From: Candidatus Hydrogenedentota bacterium
Lineage (GTDB): Bacteria; Hydrogenedentota; Hydrogenedentia; Hydrogenedentales; SLHB01
Length of the DNA: 64,000 nucleotides
NCBI GenBank assembly: GCA_029552745.1
Contig: JAKPDK010000184.1
Location: 124,001 to 188,000, forward strand
Reading direction: 5' to 3'
The translations under genes and the position numbers were made by a program. Shown here piece by piece: positions 26,416-35,824 of this stretch; within the stretch, counting starts at the first letter, position 1, and every line of letters starts with the position of its first letter. The notes below the pieces were generated by a model, which made no database searches, was not told where the DNA came from, and worked only from the letters and a program-made list of their open reading frames with translations.

Positions 26416-27939
26416 ATGGCAGAACATATTCTGGGCATGGGACATCGCAAAAGTGTCCGAGAGGTCGTTACGCTTGCGGAAGAACAGGTCGCCAAAGTAG
26501 AGGGGAATCCTCGCCGACTTCTGGCACGCGCACCTGGAATTGAAATCATTGCAGACCGACCCGATTTTACAGGACCCTTCACCAACTACATCATCCGAAT
26601 CAGTGCTGCGGGTAAAGCCGCTTCCGAACTTCATACCTCGGCAGAATCTTGCAAAGAAATCTGCGAGTGTGCCATTGAGAACGAACGGCTTGTGCTGACT
26701 GCACCCCGCCCGGGACTCAAAGTCGAAAACAATGTTCTTTTCGATACCATTGACAAATTGTCGGCGTGTCTCACTCTGCCGGAAACGTGGCGGATTCGTG
26801 GAGAAGGATTCCGGCTGGACCCCATCAGCGTCGAGATGCTGTTTCAAGCTATGATCCAATACCGCGCAAGCGACGTGCACCTATCCCCTGGCATGACTCC
26901 CGTGTTCCGTGTCGACAATGAGACGCGCAGCTCCGACCTACTGGGCATCCTCTCCAGCAACCAAATCCTCAATCTAATCCGCGAAATCGCGTCGGATGAC
27001 GAATGGAAAGAGTTTGAAACCCTGAAACAAGTCAGTTTCAATTTCCATCAGGTGGGACTCGGCTATTCACGGGTATCCGCTTTCATCAAAGGCGGCGCGC
27101 CTCATTGCACGTTCCGTTTCTTGCCGGAAAGAATACCCTCATTCGAAGAACTCAACATCCCCCCTGATATTATGAAGCAGTTGGCATCGCTGCACCACGG
27201 ACTGGTTCTAGTTACCGGCATGACAGGAAGCGGCAAGTCAACCACTGTAGCCGCGTTGGTAGACTGGATAAACTCCAACAAGACCTTGCATATCCTAACC
27301 ATCGAAAACCCCGTGGAATATGTTCACCGAAACAAAAAGAGCATCATCTCTCAACGAAACACCGGAAAAGACGTGCGCACGTTCAGCGAGGCTGTGACCG
27401 GAGCCTTACGTCACGACCCCGATGTCATCGTCATCGGCGAAATGCGCGACCCAGACACCATCCGTTCAGCCATTAACGCCGCTGCTACCGGACATCTGGT
27501 CATCAGCACGCTGCACTCCAACACCGCACCCGAAACTGTCAACCGTATCGTCAGCTTCTTCGACCCCGTCGAACGCGACTTGGTAAAACTGCAACTCCGC
27601 GACGCCATGCGCTGTGTTATCTGCCAGCGATTAATACCGAGAATTGGCGGAGGACGCGTTCCAGCCATGGAGTTTCTTTTCAATGACATTAAAGCTATTA
27701 ATGATGGTATTTTGGAAGGCGACACAGACGCCATCCGAATCGGTATGCAACAGACTGTCTCCCACTCCATGATCTTTGAGGAATACATTTTCAAGCTCTA
27801 CAAGGAAGGAAAGATCGACCTGGAGCATGCCCGAGCCAGCTGTACGAGTGTTAGTATTTTTGACCAAATGGTCATGGGAACCTACTCCGTGCCGCGTTTG
27901 GACACCATCAAAGCCTTGCGCGAGTCAGCCAGACACTAA
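26416..27939 (+). CDS. PilT-like type IV pilus ATPase with N-terminal extension
   Basis: A 507-residue secretion-type ATPase. The Walker A motif is GMTGSGKSTTVAALVD, the Asp box DPDVIVIGEMRDPDTIRSAI and the His box AAATGHLVISTLHS, in the PilT/PilU order. PilT core begins at about residue 137 (MLFQAMIQYRASDVHLSPGM). PilT is normally about 350 residues; here roughly 135 residues come before it with no family I recognise. The protein would power pilus retraction or a related machine. GGAG lies 11 bases before ATG. No other pilus assembly genes are in the window apart from the distant prepilin-like gene. Confidence 0.85.
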   Translation: MAEHILGMGHRKSVREVVTLAEEQVAKVEGNPRRLLARAPGIEIIADRPDFTGPFTNYIIRISAAGKAASELHTSAESCKEICECAIENERLVLTAPRPGLKVENNVLFDTIDKLSACLTLPETWRIRGEGFRLDPISVEMLFQAMIQYRASDVHLSPGMTPVFRVDNETRSSDLLGILSSNQILNLIREIASDDEWKEFETLKQVSFNFHQVGLGYSRVSAFIKGGAPHCTFRFLPERIPSFEELNIPPDIMKQLASLHHGLVLVTGMTGSGKSTTVAALVDWINSNKTLHILTIENPVEYVHRNKKSIISQRNTGKDVRTFSEAVTGALRHDPDVIVIGEMRDPDTIRSAINAAATGHLVISTLHSNTAPETVNRIVSFFDPVERDLVKLQLRDAMRCVICQRLIPRIGGGRVPAMEFLFNDIKAINDGILEGDTDAIRIGMQQTVSHSMIFEEYIFKLYKEGKIDLEHARASCTSVSIFDQMVMGTYSVPRLDTIKALRESARH

Positions 27940-27956
27940 CGCCAACTCTTCACAAG

Positions 27957-28273
27957 TTTTCCACCAAAAATAGAGGTTTTCCCCAAGTTTTCCACAAGCG
28001 GTTAAAGTTCCTATGGCGCTGTTACATTAATGCCGTATTGGATCCCTTCAACGTAACCCATTGCTAGCAAATAACTTAAAAGCGAGCAGGTTCATAGGAT
28101 TGCAGAAGCGCGCGACCGGACAGGGAATAAGACAATGAGTTTTCCACATTCTAACGATTTCTTAATAAAACTCTGGAAGCCGAGCGCCAACACGTGCCGC
28201 ATCTGATAATTTCAATAAAAGAGACTTCACAGCCCAGAAAGTCAAATCAACCGGTGGAAAACTTGTGGAAAAA
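27957..28273. promoter_or_regulatory. Cluster of DnaA-box-like sequences
   Basis: Within 317 bases there are three TTTTCCACA (27988-27996, 28140-28148, and reverse at 28273-28265), two TTTTCCACC (27957-27965, reverse at 28261-28253) and one TTTTCCCCA (27977-27985). TTTTCCACA differs from the DnaA box TTATCCACA by one base. No gene is seen in 27940-28326. It may be a DnaA-binding regulatory region or a replication origin; no dnaA or dnaN is visible. Confidence 0.45.
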
Positions 28274-28326
28274 AGGTGGACAATCATGAAAGAATACTGC
28301 CGCACTCTCTAAAAGAGGATATCGAA

Positions 28327-28881
28327 ATGTACCTCCGTATTATCGCTGGAAAAGCGAGAGGAACACGCTTGCAAGTCCCTAATAATAAAGAACTTCGCCC
28401 AACGACTGAACGTGTCCGCGCTGCGCTTTTCAGCATCCTTTTCCCCCGTCTCCAAGGCGGAACATTCTTAGATTTGTACGCCGGCACGGGTGCAAACGGC
28501 ATCGAGGCGTTGAGTCGCGGTGCCTCCGCCGCCGTTTTTATCGAAAAGGACAAAGAGGCACTATCCACCATCGAAATAAACCTTGCCCGGGCCGGTTTCT
28601 CTGGAAATGCCCATTGTGTTCTAGGTTCCGTGCCTGAGGCGTTGAGGCAGGCGGCGCGCCTTTACAAGACGTATGACATCATTTTTGCCGACCCACCCTA
28701 TGGTTCTCCTGAACTGACATTACTTCCCCAATGGGTTACCGAGTATGAAATCTTCAAGTCCGGTGGACTCTTGGTCATCGAACACACCAGCAAAGACCGT
28801 TTGCCCGACTTGGTGGAAGGTTCTCTGCGTCTTCTCGAAACTCGGAATTACGGCACAAGCAGCCTCTCTTTTTTTGCTTGA
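28327..28881 (+). CDS. rsmD: 16S rRNA (guanine966-N2)-methyltransferase
   Basis: A 184-residue Rossmann-fold methyltransferase. It begins YLRIIAGKARGTRL and has ELRPTTERVRAALFSIL, the AdoMet-binding FLDLYAGTGANGIEALSRGA and the catalytic IIFADPPYG. This is the usual RsmD pattern and length. It methylates G966 in 16S rRNA during small-subunit assembly. ATG at 28327 with GAGG eight bases upstream is preferred over the ATG at 28276, which would lie next to the DnaA-box-like repeats. It is followed by nrdR on the same strand. Confidence 0.9.
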   Translation: MYLRIIAGKARGTRLQVPNNKELRPTTERVRAALFSILFPRLQGGTFLDLYAGTGANGIEALSRGASAAVFIEKDKEALSTIEINLARAGFSGNAHCVLGSVPEALRQAARLYKTYDIIFADPPYGSPELTLLPQWVTEYEIFKSGGLLVIEHTSKDRLPDLVEGSLRLLETRNYGTSSLSFFA

Positions 28882-28986
28882 CCAATACGTCGTAGTCTGG
28901 TATTCTAGTAGCACAATATATGGTGATTACCATTAGGATTGTTCATTCTATTGTGGTAGCCAATTACGAGGGAGCGCCAGCCTAGT

Positions 28987-29454
28987 ATGCGATGCCCATT
29001 CTGTGGCCACTTAGAAAGCAAAGTAGTAGATTCTCGCTCTTCAAAAGAGGGGGATTCCATTCGCAGACGCAGAGAATGCATGAAATGTGCGCGCCGATAC
29101 ACCACGTATGAACGTATAGAAGAAGTGGCACAGATGGTCATTAAAAAAGACGGGCGGCGCGAGCCTTTTGATCGCTGGAAGATAAAGAGCGGTATTTTGA
29201 AAGCGTGTGAAAAACGTCCAGTAAGCCTTGAGATGGTAGAATCACTTATCGACGACGTCGAACGGTCTTTGTTCAATTCTTCCGAACATGAGGTGCCCAC
29301 GCAAGCTATCGGACAAGCCGTCATGGAACGCCTCAAAGAGCTTGACGAGGTGGCTTATGTACGCTTCGCTTCAGTCTACAGGCAGTTCCGCGATTTGAAT
29401 GAATTTATGAATGAACTAAAAGACCTGTTGGGAGGTACGCCCCGGAATTCGTAA
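28987..29454 (+). CDS. nrdR: Transcriptional repressor NrdR
   Basis: A 155-residue NrdR. The N-terminal zinc ribbon is [17 protein letters not shown] with the second pair in [13 protein letters not shown]. An ATP-cone domain (about 49-139) starts [16 protein letters not shown]. NrdR senses dATP/ATP and represses ribonucleotide reductase operons at NrdR boxes. No nrd gene is in the window. The length is the family's usual one. Confidence 0.95.
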   Translation: MRCPFCGHLESKVVDSRSSKEGDSIRRRRECMKCARRYTTYERIEEVAQMVIKKDGRREPFDRWKIKSGILKACEKRPVSLEMVESLIDDVERSLFNSSEHEVPTQAIGQAVMERLKELDEVAYVRFASVYRQFRDLNEFMNELKDLLGGTPRNS

Positions 29455-29477
29455 TCGCAGTAGTGAAGTAATACGTT

Positions 29478-32400
29478 CTACTTTCTCACGCTAGCCCCCA
29501 TAATGCCGTAGAGCACGTCATTAGCAACAGCACGAAGTGTCACCGATTGCAGTGTCTTTCCTTCGCGCAAAGGAAATGCTATGAGATGTGCCTCTGTGTC
29601 CACGTTCACGGGCTTGGTCCTATCTGACACTTCAGCCGACCCTGCCGGTCCAAACCGCCCTCCCAGATTCTCAAAACCATTTGCGGGCGTATCATGCCAG
29701 CGGCCGCACCACGAGCTCCAACAATCCCCAATAGAATAGGGACTAACCAGCGGGAAAGCCTCTTCCCCATCGTCGTAATGGAGCGTAACACGGATTTGTT
29801 CGACATGACTCTGCACAGGAAAACTTATCCCGCTGATCATCAAATAGAGGCACTTTCCCTCACTTTGCACGGGGAAGGTTATTTCTTGTGGATAGACGCC
29901 TGTCAGGGTAACAACAGCGATATTCTGCCCCTCTTTGGATGTCTTGAACGGAATATTGTCTGTAGTCCAGGCGATACCTTGCTGATCAACTTTTTTTCTC
30001 CACGCCTCGTCGGAAGGAGGTTGCTGTCGACCACCATGAACTGCAAATCGGATATGGTCTCTCCAGTAGTCGAAGCCCACGCGGCGCGCCCCTTCCGGCG
30101 GCGGCGTTGCCTCGCGGTCCGCCTTCTCAAGGGCATCCGGGATCGTCGCATTAAAGACCTTGCCAAGATCGACCAGATTCCATTTCGTTAAATCGCGGTC
30201 GTCCGGTGGTAACGGATTCCATACGGGAAGTAGAGGGTCCTGTCTCGGGGGAACCTCCGTTTTCGGCACAGCGGGTTGTAGGCTATCTGCGACGATTTCA
30301 AGCTCGCCTGACTTCATTGCGGGCGTCCTAACGAGGAGCCAGACTCCTTGCTCTTCTTCGGCAGTCAAGACGTTTCTATTCAAACGGACCGATCTAACTC
30401 CCCACGACTTTGGGAATCGCCAGTGAATGACTGTATTTCGAGGTGTCTCCCATGTCACGTGGAGGGTTGCAGTAGATTTAGTATCCCGAGTCCAGCCGTA
30501 GGAGACATAAGGCGTTTTTATGTGCGCCTGGTTCCATGCACTGATAGGTTGTAGTGTGATGCGAATGTGGTTATCCGGAAAGTTAGGCTGAATACCGAAA
30601 AGTCCTTCCGTGAGCGTGCGCGCCCACATGCTCTCCGCGTCGGCAAACTCATCATTGCCACGCTGGCGACCGTCCGTAAATGCGTGACAACTCAACCCCC
30701 CTGGGGTGGGACCGTTGAAAATCCCGCATAACGTCCCACGCATAATTGCAAAGCCGTCATCGCAACGTCCCACAGCAAACTGTGCGAGGGCTAAATTCAG
30801 ACATTCAGCGTAAGCCAATTCGTACGTGCTGTGGGTGTAGGAACGACCATTATTAGGAACCCAGTTAGAACTCCACACCAAGGTTCCGCCGCCGGGAGTT
30901 TGCTCATGTCGAAGATTTGCCTTTACCCAGTCCAACATTCGGCCTATTTGCAAAGGCGTTGCCGCCCCAAACTCCGCCGTGTGATAAATAGTGGGCAACT
31001 CCGGCTCCGTATGTAAAAGCCGCTCGCCTCTCGTATCCAAGTATTCGGCATACACCCCGCGATCTTCCATCCACAATTTTTGCTGCATCGCCGCAAGAAT
31101 ACGCTTCGCACGCTCTTTGTACGGTGTATCATCAAGCCCCAACCTAGCGGCAAGTTCTGCCAGAAATTGATTGGCGTTCAGCATGTAAGCCGATGCCTGA
31201 GCGCACTGACCCTGGATGTACCAGTGCGAATCGCTAATCCACGTATTTAAACAGTTTTCGTAAAGAGATGCCTGTTCGGGTTGAAGACGCCTGTTTTCCC
31301 AATCCACAATGCCGCACAGTATCGGGAAGATTTCTCTCATGAGCTCGAGATCGTTTGTGTATCTGAAATAGGAGCGGGTGTGGTCTAAAAAAACCTCGTT
31401 CATGTTGTAGTAACACCCGCCGAGCCATTCCAGACAAGAAGTAAGAGCGCCCTCATCTTCGCCCCCGGTAATTCGTCCCAAAGAAGTATTCGTCTTTATT
31501 GCAGATTTAATCCTGTCTGTCCAACCGTAACACAGGGGACCGTACCAACCTCGCCAACCTAAATATCCATACCGCCAAGACCATCCCCCGTGCATCACAG
31601 TGGAATCGCCCCAAGTCCCATCTAGAGCAAATGCCATCATGGTGGCTGAGGCATTAAGATACGGGTCGGGTGTGCTGACCGTGACCCGAGAGGCAATTTC
31701 GCGGTTGCGTTTCAGCATGGATTCAAATGCTGCTTTCGGCTTTTGCAGGCAAGAGTCGATATCTCCCCCCATCCCGACCACCATGTAAACGGTTGTTGAT
31801 TTTTCATGAAAAGGCACGTTTTGAACCGCAACAGCGGATTTCTTGGAGGATATCCCAGAATAGACGGAATCCAATAAAGCTTTCGGAGAAACGTCAAATT
31901 GCGCAGGATCTCCGATAAGGACTGGCTCTTTCCAAGAGCTACCGCCGGATACACACGCCTTCCATTCCGGTAAGAACCGTGCGACCGCAAAAGGCTGCTC
32001 CATAACGCTGTCGTTCTGATCGAAAGCGCGGATGAGGCGAAAACTCGCACCTTCCATGGCTATTTCATCTTTGAGACAATGCTCGGGGGAAAAACGGAAA
32101 TTAGGATTGGTCATGTCGTAATTCGTAAAAAATGCGGACGCTCCCCCATACCCCCAGACCAATGAAGTTCCTTGAGGCGCATTAGCAATATCAACCTTAA
32201 CAATCGCGCCAATACAATTTGCCAGCGCCCCCGCAGTGAGATGCACCTGAACTCCGGGGAAATCTGGATCAGACAGATGGTATTCCATCCTGCCTTCCAC
32301 ATATTGCACATCAATATTTTGCCAACAGTGAAACCATTTGGAACCTTGAGCAGGCGCGATGAGGCCTATGTATAAGTGTCCCAACAATCCACCGGCGCTG

Positions 32401-32741
32401 TGGAAATCAAAAAGAAATCTTGGTTCATTGTAGGCAAGAATCAACGGGCGAAAACCGCAATGAGGAAACTTCGCACGCTGCTCCTCCTTCCAGAGAAGAG
32501 ACTTGTCCGCAGGGGGATATAAGGGCCTTCGATGCAGACGGGCATTGTCTCCCGGAGACACCGTGCCTATGCGGTCGCGCAGTTGCTTTTCTTCCGCATT
32601 TGGTGTGCTACTCAGGGAAAGACTCCAGCCGCCCTCGATCGGATTATAACAGTTCTCCCTGCGGTCCAAAGGGAGATTTCCGCTCTCAGCGATGCCATGT
32701 GTTGAGACGAGACATACTACCCCTAAAATGACTACAGACAT
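29478..32741 (-). CDS. Large secreted hydrolase-like protein (DUF4450-like)
   Basis: A 1087-residue exported protein; a signal peptide (MSVVILGVVCLVSTHGIAES) precedes a beta-sandwich-like N-terminal part (NARLHRRPLYPP; GHLYIGLIAP), then an alpha/alpha-toroid-like region (about 330-760; TWGDSTVMHGGWSWRYGYLG, WLGGCYYNMNEVF) and beta-rich C-terminal domains. The order and the RRPLY segment recall the DUF4450 glycosidase-like family, an assignment made from memory and not certain. GGAGG lies nine bases before ATG. It follows the hybrid kinase by 56 bp on the same strand, so the kinase may control it. A polysaccharide substrate is likely; catalytic residues were not assigned. Confidence 0.6.
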   Translation of the reverse strand: MSVVILGVVCLVSTHGIAESGNLPLDRRENCYNPIEGGWSLSLSSTPNAEEKQLRDRIGTVSPGDNARLHRRPLYPPADKSLLWKEEQRAKFPHCGFRPLILAYNEPRFLFDFHSAGGLLGHLYIGLIAPAQGSKWFHCWQNIDVQYVEGRMEYHLSDPDFPGVQVHLTAGALANCIGAIVKVDIANAPQGTSLVWGYGGASAFFTNYDMTNPNFRFSPEHCLKDEIAMEGASFRLIRAFDQNDSVMEQPFAVARFLPEWKACVSGGSSWKEPVLIGDPAQFDVSPKALLDSVYSGISSKKSAVAVQNVPFHEKSTTVYMVVGMGGDIDSCLQKPKAAFESMLKRNREIASRVTVSTPDPYLNASATMMAFALDGTWGDSTVMHGGWSWRYGYLGWRGWYGPLCYGWTDRIKSAIKTNTSLGRITGGEDEGALTSCLEWLGGCYYNMNEVFLDHTRSYFRYTNDLELMREIFPILCGIVDWENRRLQPEQASLYENCLNTWISDSHWYIQGQCAQASAYMLNANQFLAELAARLGLDDTPYKERAKRILAAMQQKLWMEDRGVYAEYLDTRGERLLHTEPELPTIYHTAEFGAATPLQIGRMLDWVKANLRHEQTPGGGTLVWSSNWVPNNGRSYTHSTYELAYAECLNLALAQFAVGRCDDGFAIMRGTLCGIFNGPTPGGLSCHAFTDGRQRGNDEFADAESMWARTLTEGLFGIQPNFPDNHIRITLQPISAWNQAHIKTPYVSYGWTRDTKSTATLHVTWETPRNTVIHWRFPKSWGVRSVRLNRNVLTAEEEQGVWLLVRTPAMKSGELEIVADSLQPAVPKTEVPPRQDPLLPVWNPLPPDDRDLTKWNLVDLGKVFNATIPDALEKADREATPPPEGARRVGFDYWRDHIRFAVHGGRQQPPSDEAWRKKVDQQGIAWTTDNIPFKTSKEGQNIAVVTLTGVYPQEITFPVQSEGKCLYLMISGISFPVQSHVEQIRVTLHYDDGEEAFPLVSPYSIGDCWSSWCGRWHDTPANGFENLGGRFGPAGSAEVSDRTKPVNVDTEAHLIAFPLREGKTLQSVTLRAVANDVLYGIMGASVRK

Positions 32742-32797
32742 ACTCCGGTGCCTCCAATTGGATAAAATGCCGATACTCTATGACAAGCGTTTCAGAC

Positions 32798-35497
32798 TTA
32801 CGCGGTTCCCGAATTCGTCTTGAGGAGCAAGCTGTCAACCATTTTAAGCAACTCGTCCATTTTGTAAGGCTTTTGAAGAAATCCGGCGATTCCTTCCAAC
32901 GTACTGCCTGTCTGGTCCGCACTGTAGCCGCTGGACAGGATGACCAGTACTTCGGGGCGCATTGCGTGGATATGCCGAAAAACCTCTTCGCCTCCCATGC
33001 GCGGCATCGTCGCGTCCAGAAGCACCAGGCCGACTTTATCTAGATTATCGCGGAACACTTGAACCGCTTCCTCCCCATCGCGCGCCAGAAGGACTTCGTA
33101 CCCAGCGCTGGTCAGCACCTCGCGCACGGGTTCGATGACCACGGATTGATCGTCTACTACCAGGATGGTTTTGCCCGCAGCAATACGGGATGCCGGTTGA
33201 GGTCGGCAGGCTTCAGGCTCCCCAATTAAAGCGGGGAGATAGACTGTAAAAGTTGCCCCATGTCCCGTTGCGGACACAACCTTGATGAAGCCCTTGTGTG
33301 ATCTTACAATACCCATCACTGCCGCGAGACCGACGCCTCTTCCGACAAACTTGGTGGTGAAAAAGGGCTCGAAAAGTCTCGACATGTTTTCGGGTGTGAT
33401 CCCCACGCCCGTGTCTCGTACTTCGAGATAGGCATATCGCCCCGGCTTGGGTTTATCCATAAAAAAGGCGCCTTCAAGGTCTTCTTCCGTGACATCTTTT
33501 ATCCCCATTGTTATCTCAATTTCGCCGGACTTGTCTTGAAGAGCGTCTGACGCATTGACAACCAGATGGAAAACCACCTCACGAAGTTGGTTCTCATCGG
33601 CCATCACGTGAACAGGTTCGGCATGGGCATTGACATTTAATTCAGCTTTTTTAGAAATGGAAGCCTCCAACAATTCCCGAATTTCGGTAATTACTTTCGA
33701 GAGTTCGAGTTTTTTATGCTGCACAGGGCTTTTCCCAGTAAAGGTCAACATCTCCTTAGATAGTTTCGCCGCCCTCTCCGCCGCTGCGATAACCCTTTCC
33801 ACATAAGACAGAACAGGCGAATTCGGCGGTAACTGCTTTTCGATAAGACTCGCGTTACACAGCACGCCCATCAAAATATTGTTGAATTCATGAGCCACGC
33901 CGCCAGCGAGTACGCCGAGGCTCTCGAGGCGCTGCATGGAGTACAATTGGGCATGGAGTCGCCTCTGCTGTTCTTCATGTTTTTTACGTTGAGAAATATC
34001 ATGTGCGAGTTCCAGCGTTGCCTGACTACCCTGATACTGAATGGTTCTTCGGCTAACCAACACGGGTATTTTTCTCCCGTCGGCTCCAATGATAAGACTT
34101 TCCGTTTGAAGCGCCTCCCTTTCTTTTTCCACGCCTTCCTTCCCCGCAGCGTCCGAACGAACCTCAGCGATATTCTTTCCCAAAAGTTGCTCGCGAGTTA
34201 CCCCAACCTGATGGCAGGCAGCCACATTACAATCGATTATGCGTCCTTCCTGATTGTAGACGAAGATAAGGTCATCAATGCCTTCAAATAGCGTTCGCAG
34301 CCGAGACTCGGAAAGACGTAAGTCTTCCTCTATGCGGGTTCGTTCGATCTCGGATGAGATTCTTGCCGCGGCCACGCGCAACATGAACTCGACCTGCTCG
34401 CCGCGTAAGGGCGCCTCATGATGAAACACGGCAAGTACCCCAATGACGGCACCGCTGGGAGTCAATATGGGTACGCCTGCACCCGAGTTGATAGCGATGC
34501 CCGCTAAAGGAGTATTCTCAAATATCCCGGTATCAAGAGGTCTATGCAAGTAACATATGTCCCCAGTTCGAAGAATCTCAGAGAAAAGAGGACTCCCTGC
34601 TGGAATACGAAACACCGTTTTAAAAGGTCTTCGGTCTACGTTGCCCGCGACAACCTCTAAAGTTTCATCTTCTGGCCTTTCTAAAGCAAGAATAGCGCAA
34701 CGCACCTCTAATGCCTGGACAATCTGGAATAGGATGTGAGCATAGAACTCCGTTCCAACACCCTGCCAGACACCTTGAGCAATCACCCGAAGGGCATTCA
34801 TTATGCGAGCACGGCTCGATATATCTCGAAGGATTGCCAAAACGCCTATAGGGGTGTCATTTTGAGTCAGCAAGTCAAAACTACCTTCGACATGGATAAT
34901 GGCGCCATCTTTTCTTCTCAGGCGGAACACATACGTCTTCTCAGCGGGCTCTCCAGCCCACCGCTTCCGGTAGTTTTCCAAAACCAAAGACCGGTCTTCG
35001 GGGTGAACAGCGTCGATCGGAGAGTTGTAAAAGGAATCAGAAGGAGTATAACCTGTTATCTCAATGAATCGGGGGTTCATCATCAAGATACGCAGGTCTT
35101 TACCGAAAACGGCTATTCCATCGCGCGCCCGCTCAAACAACAGCCGGTATCTTTCTTCGCTTTGCTGAAGCGCCTCCTGCGCACGCCGGACTTCCTCCTC
35201 CTGAGCAGATTGCTTCAAGCGGGCCTCTGCTTCCGCCTTCTTCGCTGCCGCCAATTGCAAGGCCACCCGATAGATGGCTAAAAGGGAAAAAACGCCCGCA
35301 CATACAATGAGCAAAATAGCGAAAATCTCATGGGTTAGATTGGAATAACCTGTGCTCTGTGCGCTGTAGCGATCGTGCAACAGTTCAAGACCGATCGCCG
35401 CCAGGAAGGCGAATAGTCCGCAAAAAACCGGCAACAGCAACTCACGAAGTGTACCGGTTTTTGGCTGCCCGGCCCCAGGGTGTTTAGATGGATTCAT
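32798..35497 (-). CDS. Hybrid sensor histidine kinase with PAS, GAF and receiver
   Basis: An 899-residue membrane kinase. Two transmembrane helices (about 21-38 and 58-80) enclose a short periplasmic segment. Then come a linker coil, PAS (about 112-230; FERARDGIAVFGKDLRI), GAF (about 235-375), PAS (about 385-500), a phospho-acceptor H box (VLAGGVAHEFNNILMG), an HATPase domain (N box VVFHLVVNASDALQD; G1 VRDTGVGITPENMSRLFEPF), and a C-terminal receiver (ILVVDDQSVVIEP; Asp in VLLDATMPRMGG). There is no separate response regulator or DNA-binding partner nearby. The stimulus is unknown. It is transcribed toward the large hydrolase-like gene. Confidence 0.9.
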   Translation of the reverse strand: MNPSKHPGAGQPKTGTLRELLLPVFCGLFAFLAAIGLELLHDRYSAQSTGYSNLTHEIFAILLIVCAGVFSLLAIYRVALQLAAAKKAEAEARLKQSAQEEEVRRAQEALQQSEERYRLLFERARDGIAVFGKDLRILMMNPRFIEITGYTPSDSFYNSPIDAVHPEDRSLVLENYRKRWAGEPAEKTYVFRLRRKDGAIIHVEGSFDLLTQNDTPIGVLAILRDISSRARIMNALRVIAQGVWQGVGTEFYAHILFQIVQALEVRCAILALERPEDETLEVVAGNVDRRPFKTVFRIPAGSPLFSEILRTGDICYLHRPLDTGIFENTPLAGIAINSGAGVPILTPSGAVIGVLAVFHHEAPLRGEQVEFMLRVAAARISSEIERTRIEEDLRLSESRLRTLFEGIDDLIFVYNQEGRIIDCNVAACHQVGVTREQLLGKNIAEVRSDAAGKEGVEKEREALQTESLIIGADGRKIPVLVSRRTIQYQGSQATLELAHDISQRKKHEEQQRRLHAQLYSMQRLESLGVLAGGVAHEFNNILMGVLCNASLIEKQLPPNSPVLSYVERVIAAAERAAKLSKEMLTFTGKSPVQHKKLELSKVITEIRELLEASISKKAELNVNAHAEPVHVMADENQLREVVFHLVVNASDALQDKSGEIEITMGIKDVTEEDLEGAFFMDKPKPGRYAYLEVRDTGVGITPENMSRLFEPFFTTKFVGRGVGLAAVMGIVRSHKGFIKVVSATGHGATFTVYLPALIGEPEACRPQPASRIAAGKTILVVDDQSVVIEPVREVLTSAGYEVLLARDGEEAVQVFRDNLDKVGLVLLDATMPRMGGEEVFRHIHAMRPEVLVILSSGYSADQTGSTLEGIAGFLQKPYKMDELLKMVDSLLLKTNSGTA

Positions 35498-35733
35498 GAT
35501 TTCCAGCTCTTGAGGCTTTTATTATACGACCACGGAAGTGAATCGGCAATCCGACAAAACTTTTGTGCGCACTGTGGCCAGAGATCTGCAGCAAACGCTC
35601 AAAAACTGAACTGGGCATAACCATTTTTGACAATTGACCGCCGAATCGGATTGAATGATAGAACAGTGGTTAAACGAAGGCAACTTTTGGAATGTTTTTT
35701 CTTGTACTGAAGTTGATTTAATGGGTAGGGCAT

Positions 35734-35749
35734 ACCCTGAATACAGGGT
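35734..35749. promoter_or_regulatory. Palindrome upstream of aceE
   Basis: Perfect inverted repeat ACCCTG-AATA-CAGGGT about 75 bases before aceE. It could be an operator for a dimeric regulator of the pyruvate dehydrogenase operon. Nothing else is evident in 35498-35824. Confidence 0.35.
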
Positions 35750-35824
35750 TTATTATTTGTGTTACGAAAATCTTGACGCGCCCCGCGGAGATTAGGACAT
35801 CACATAGGCCATCGAGGGCTTGTT

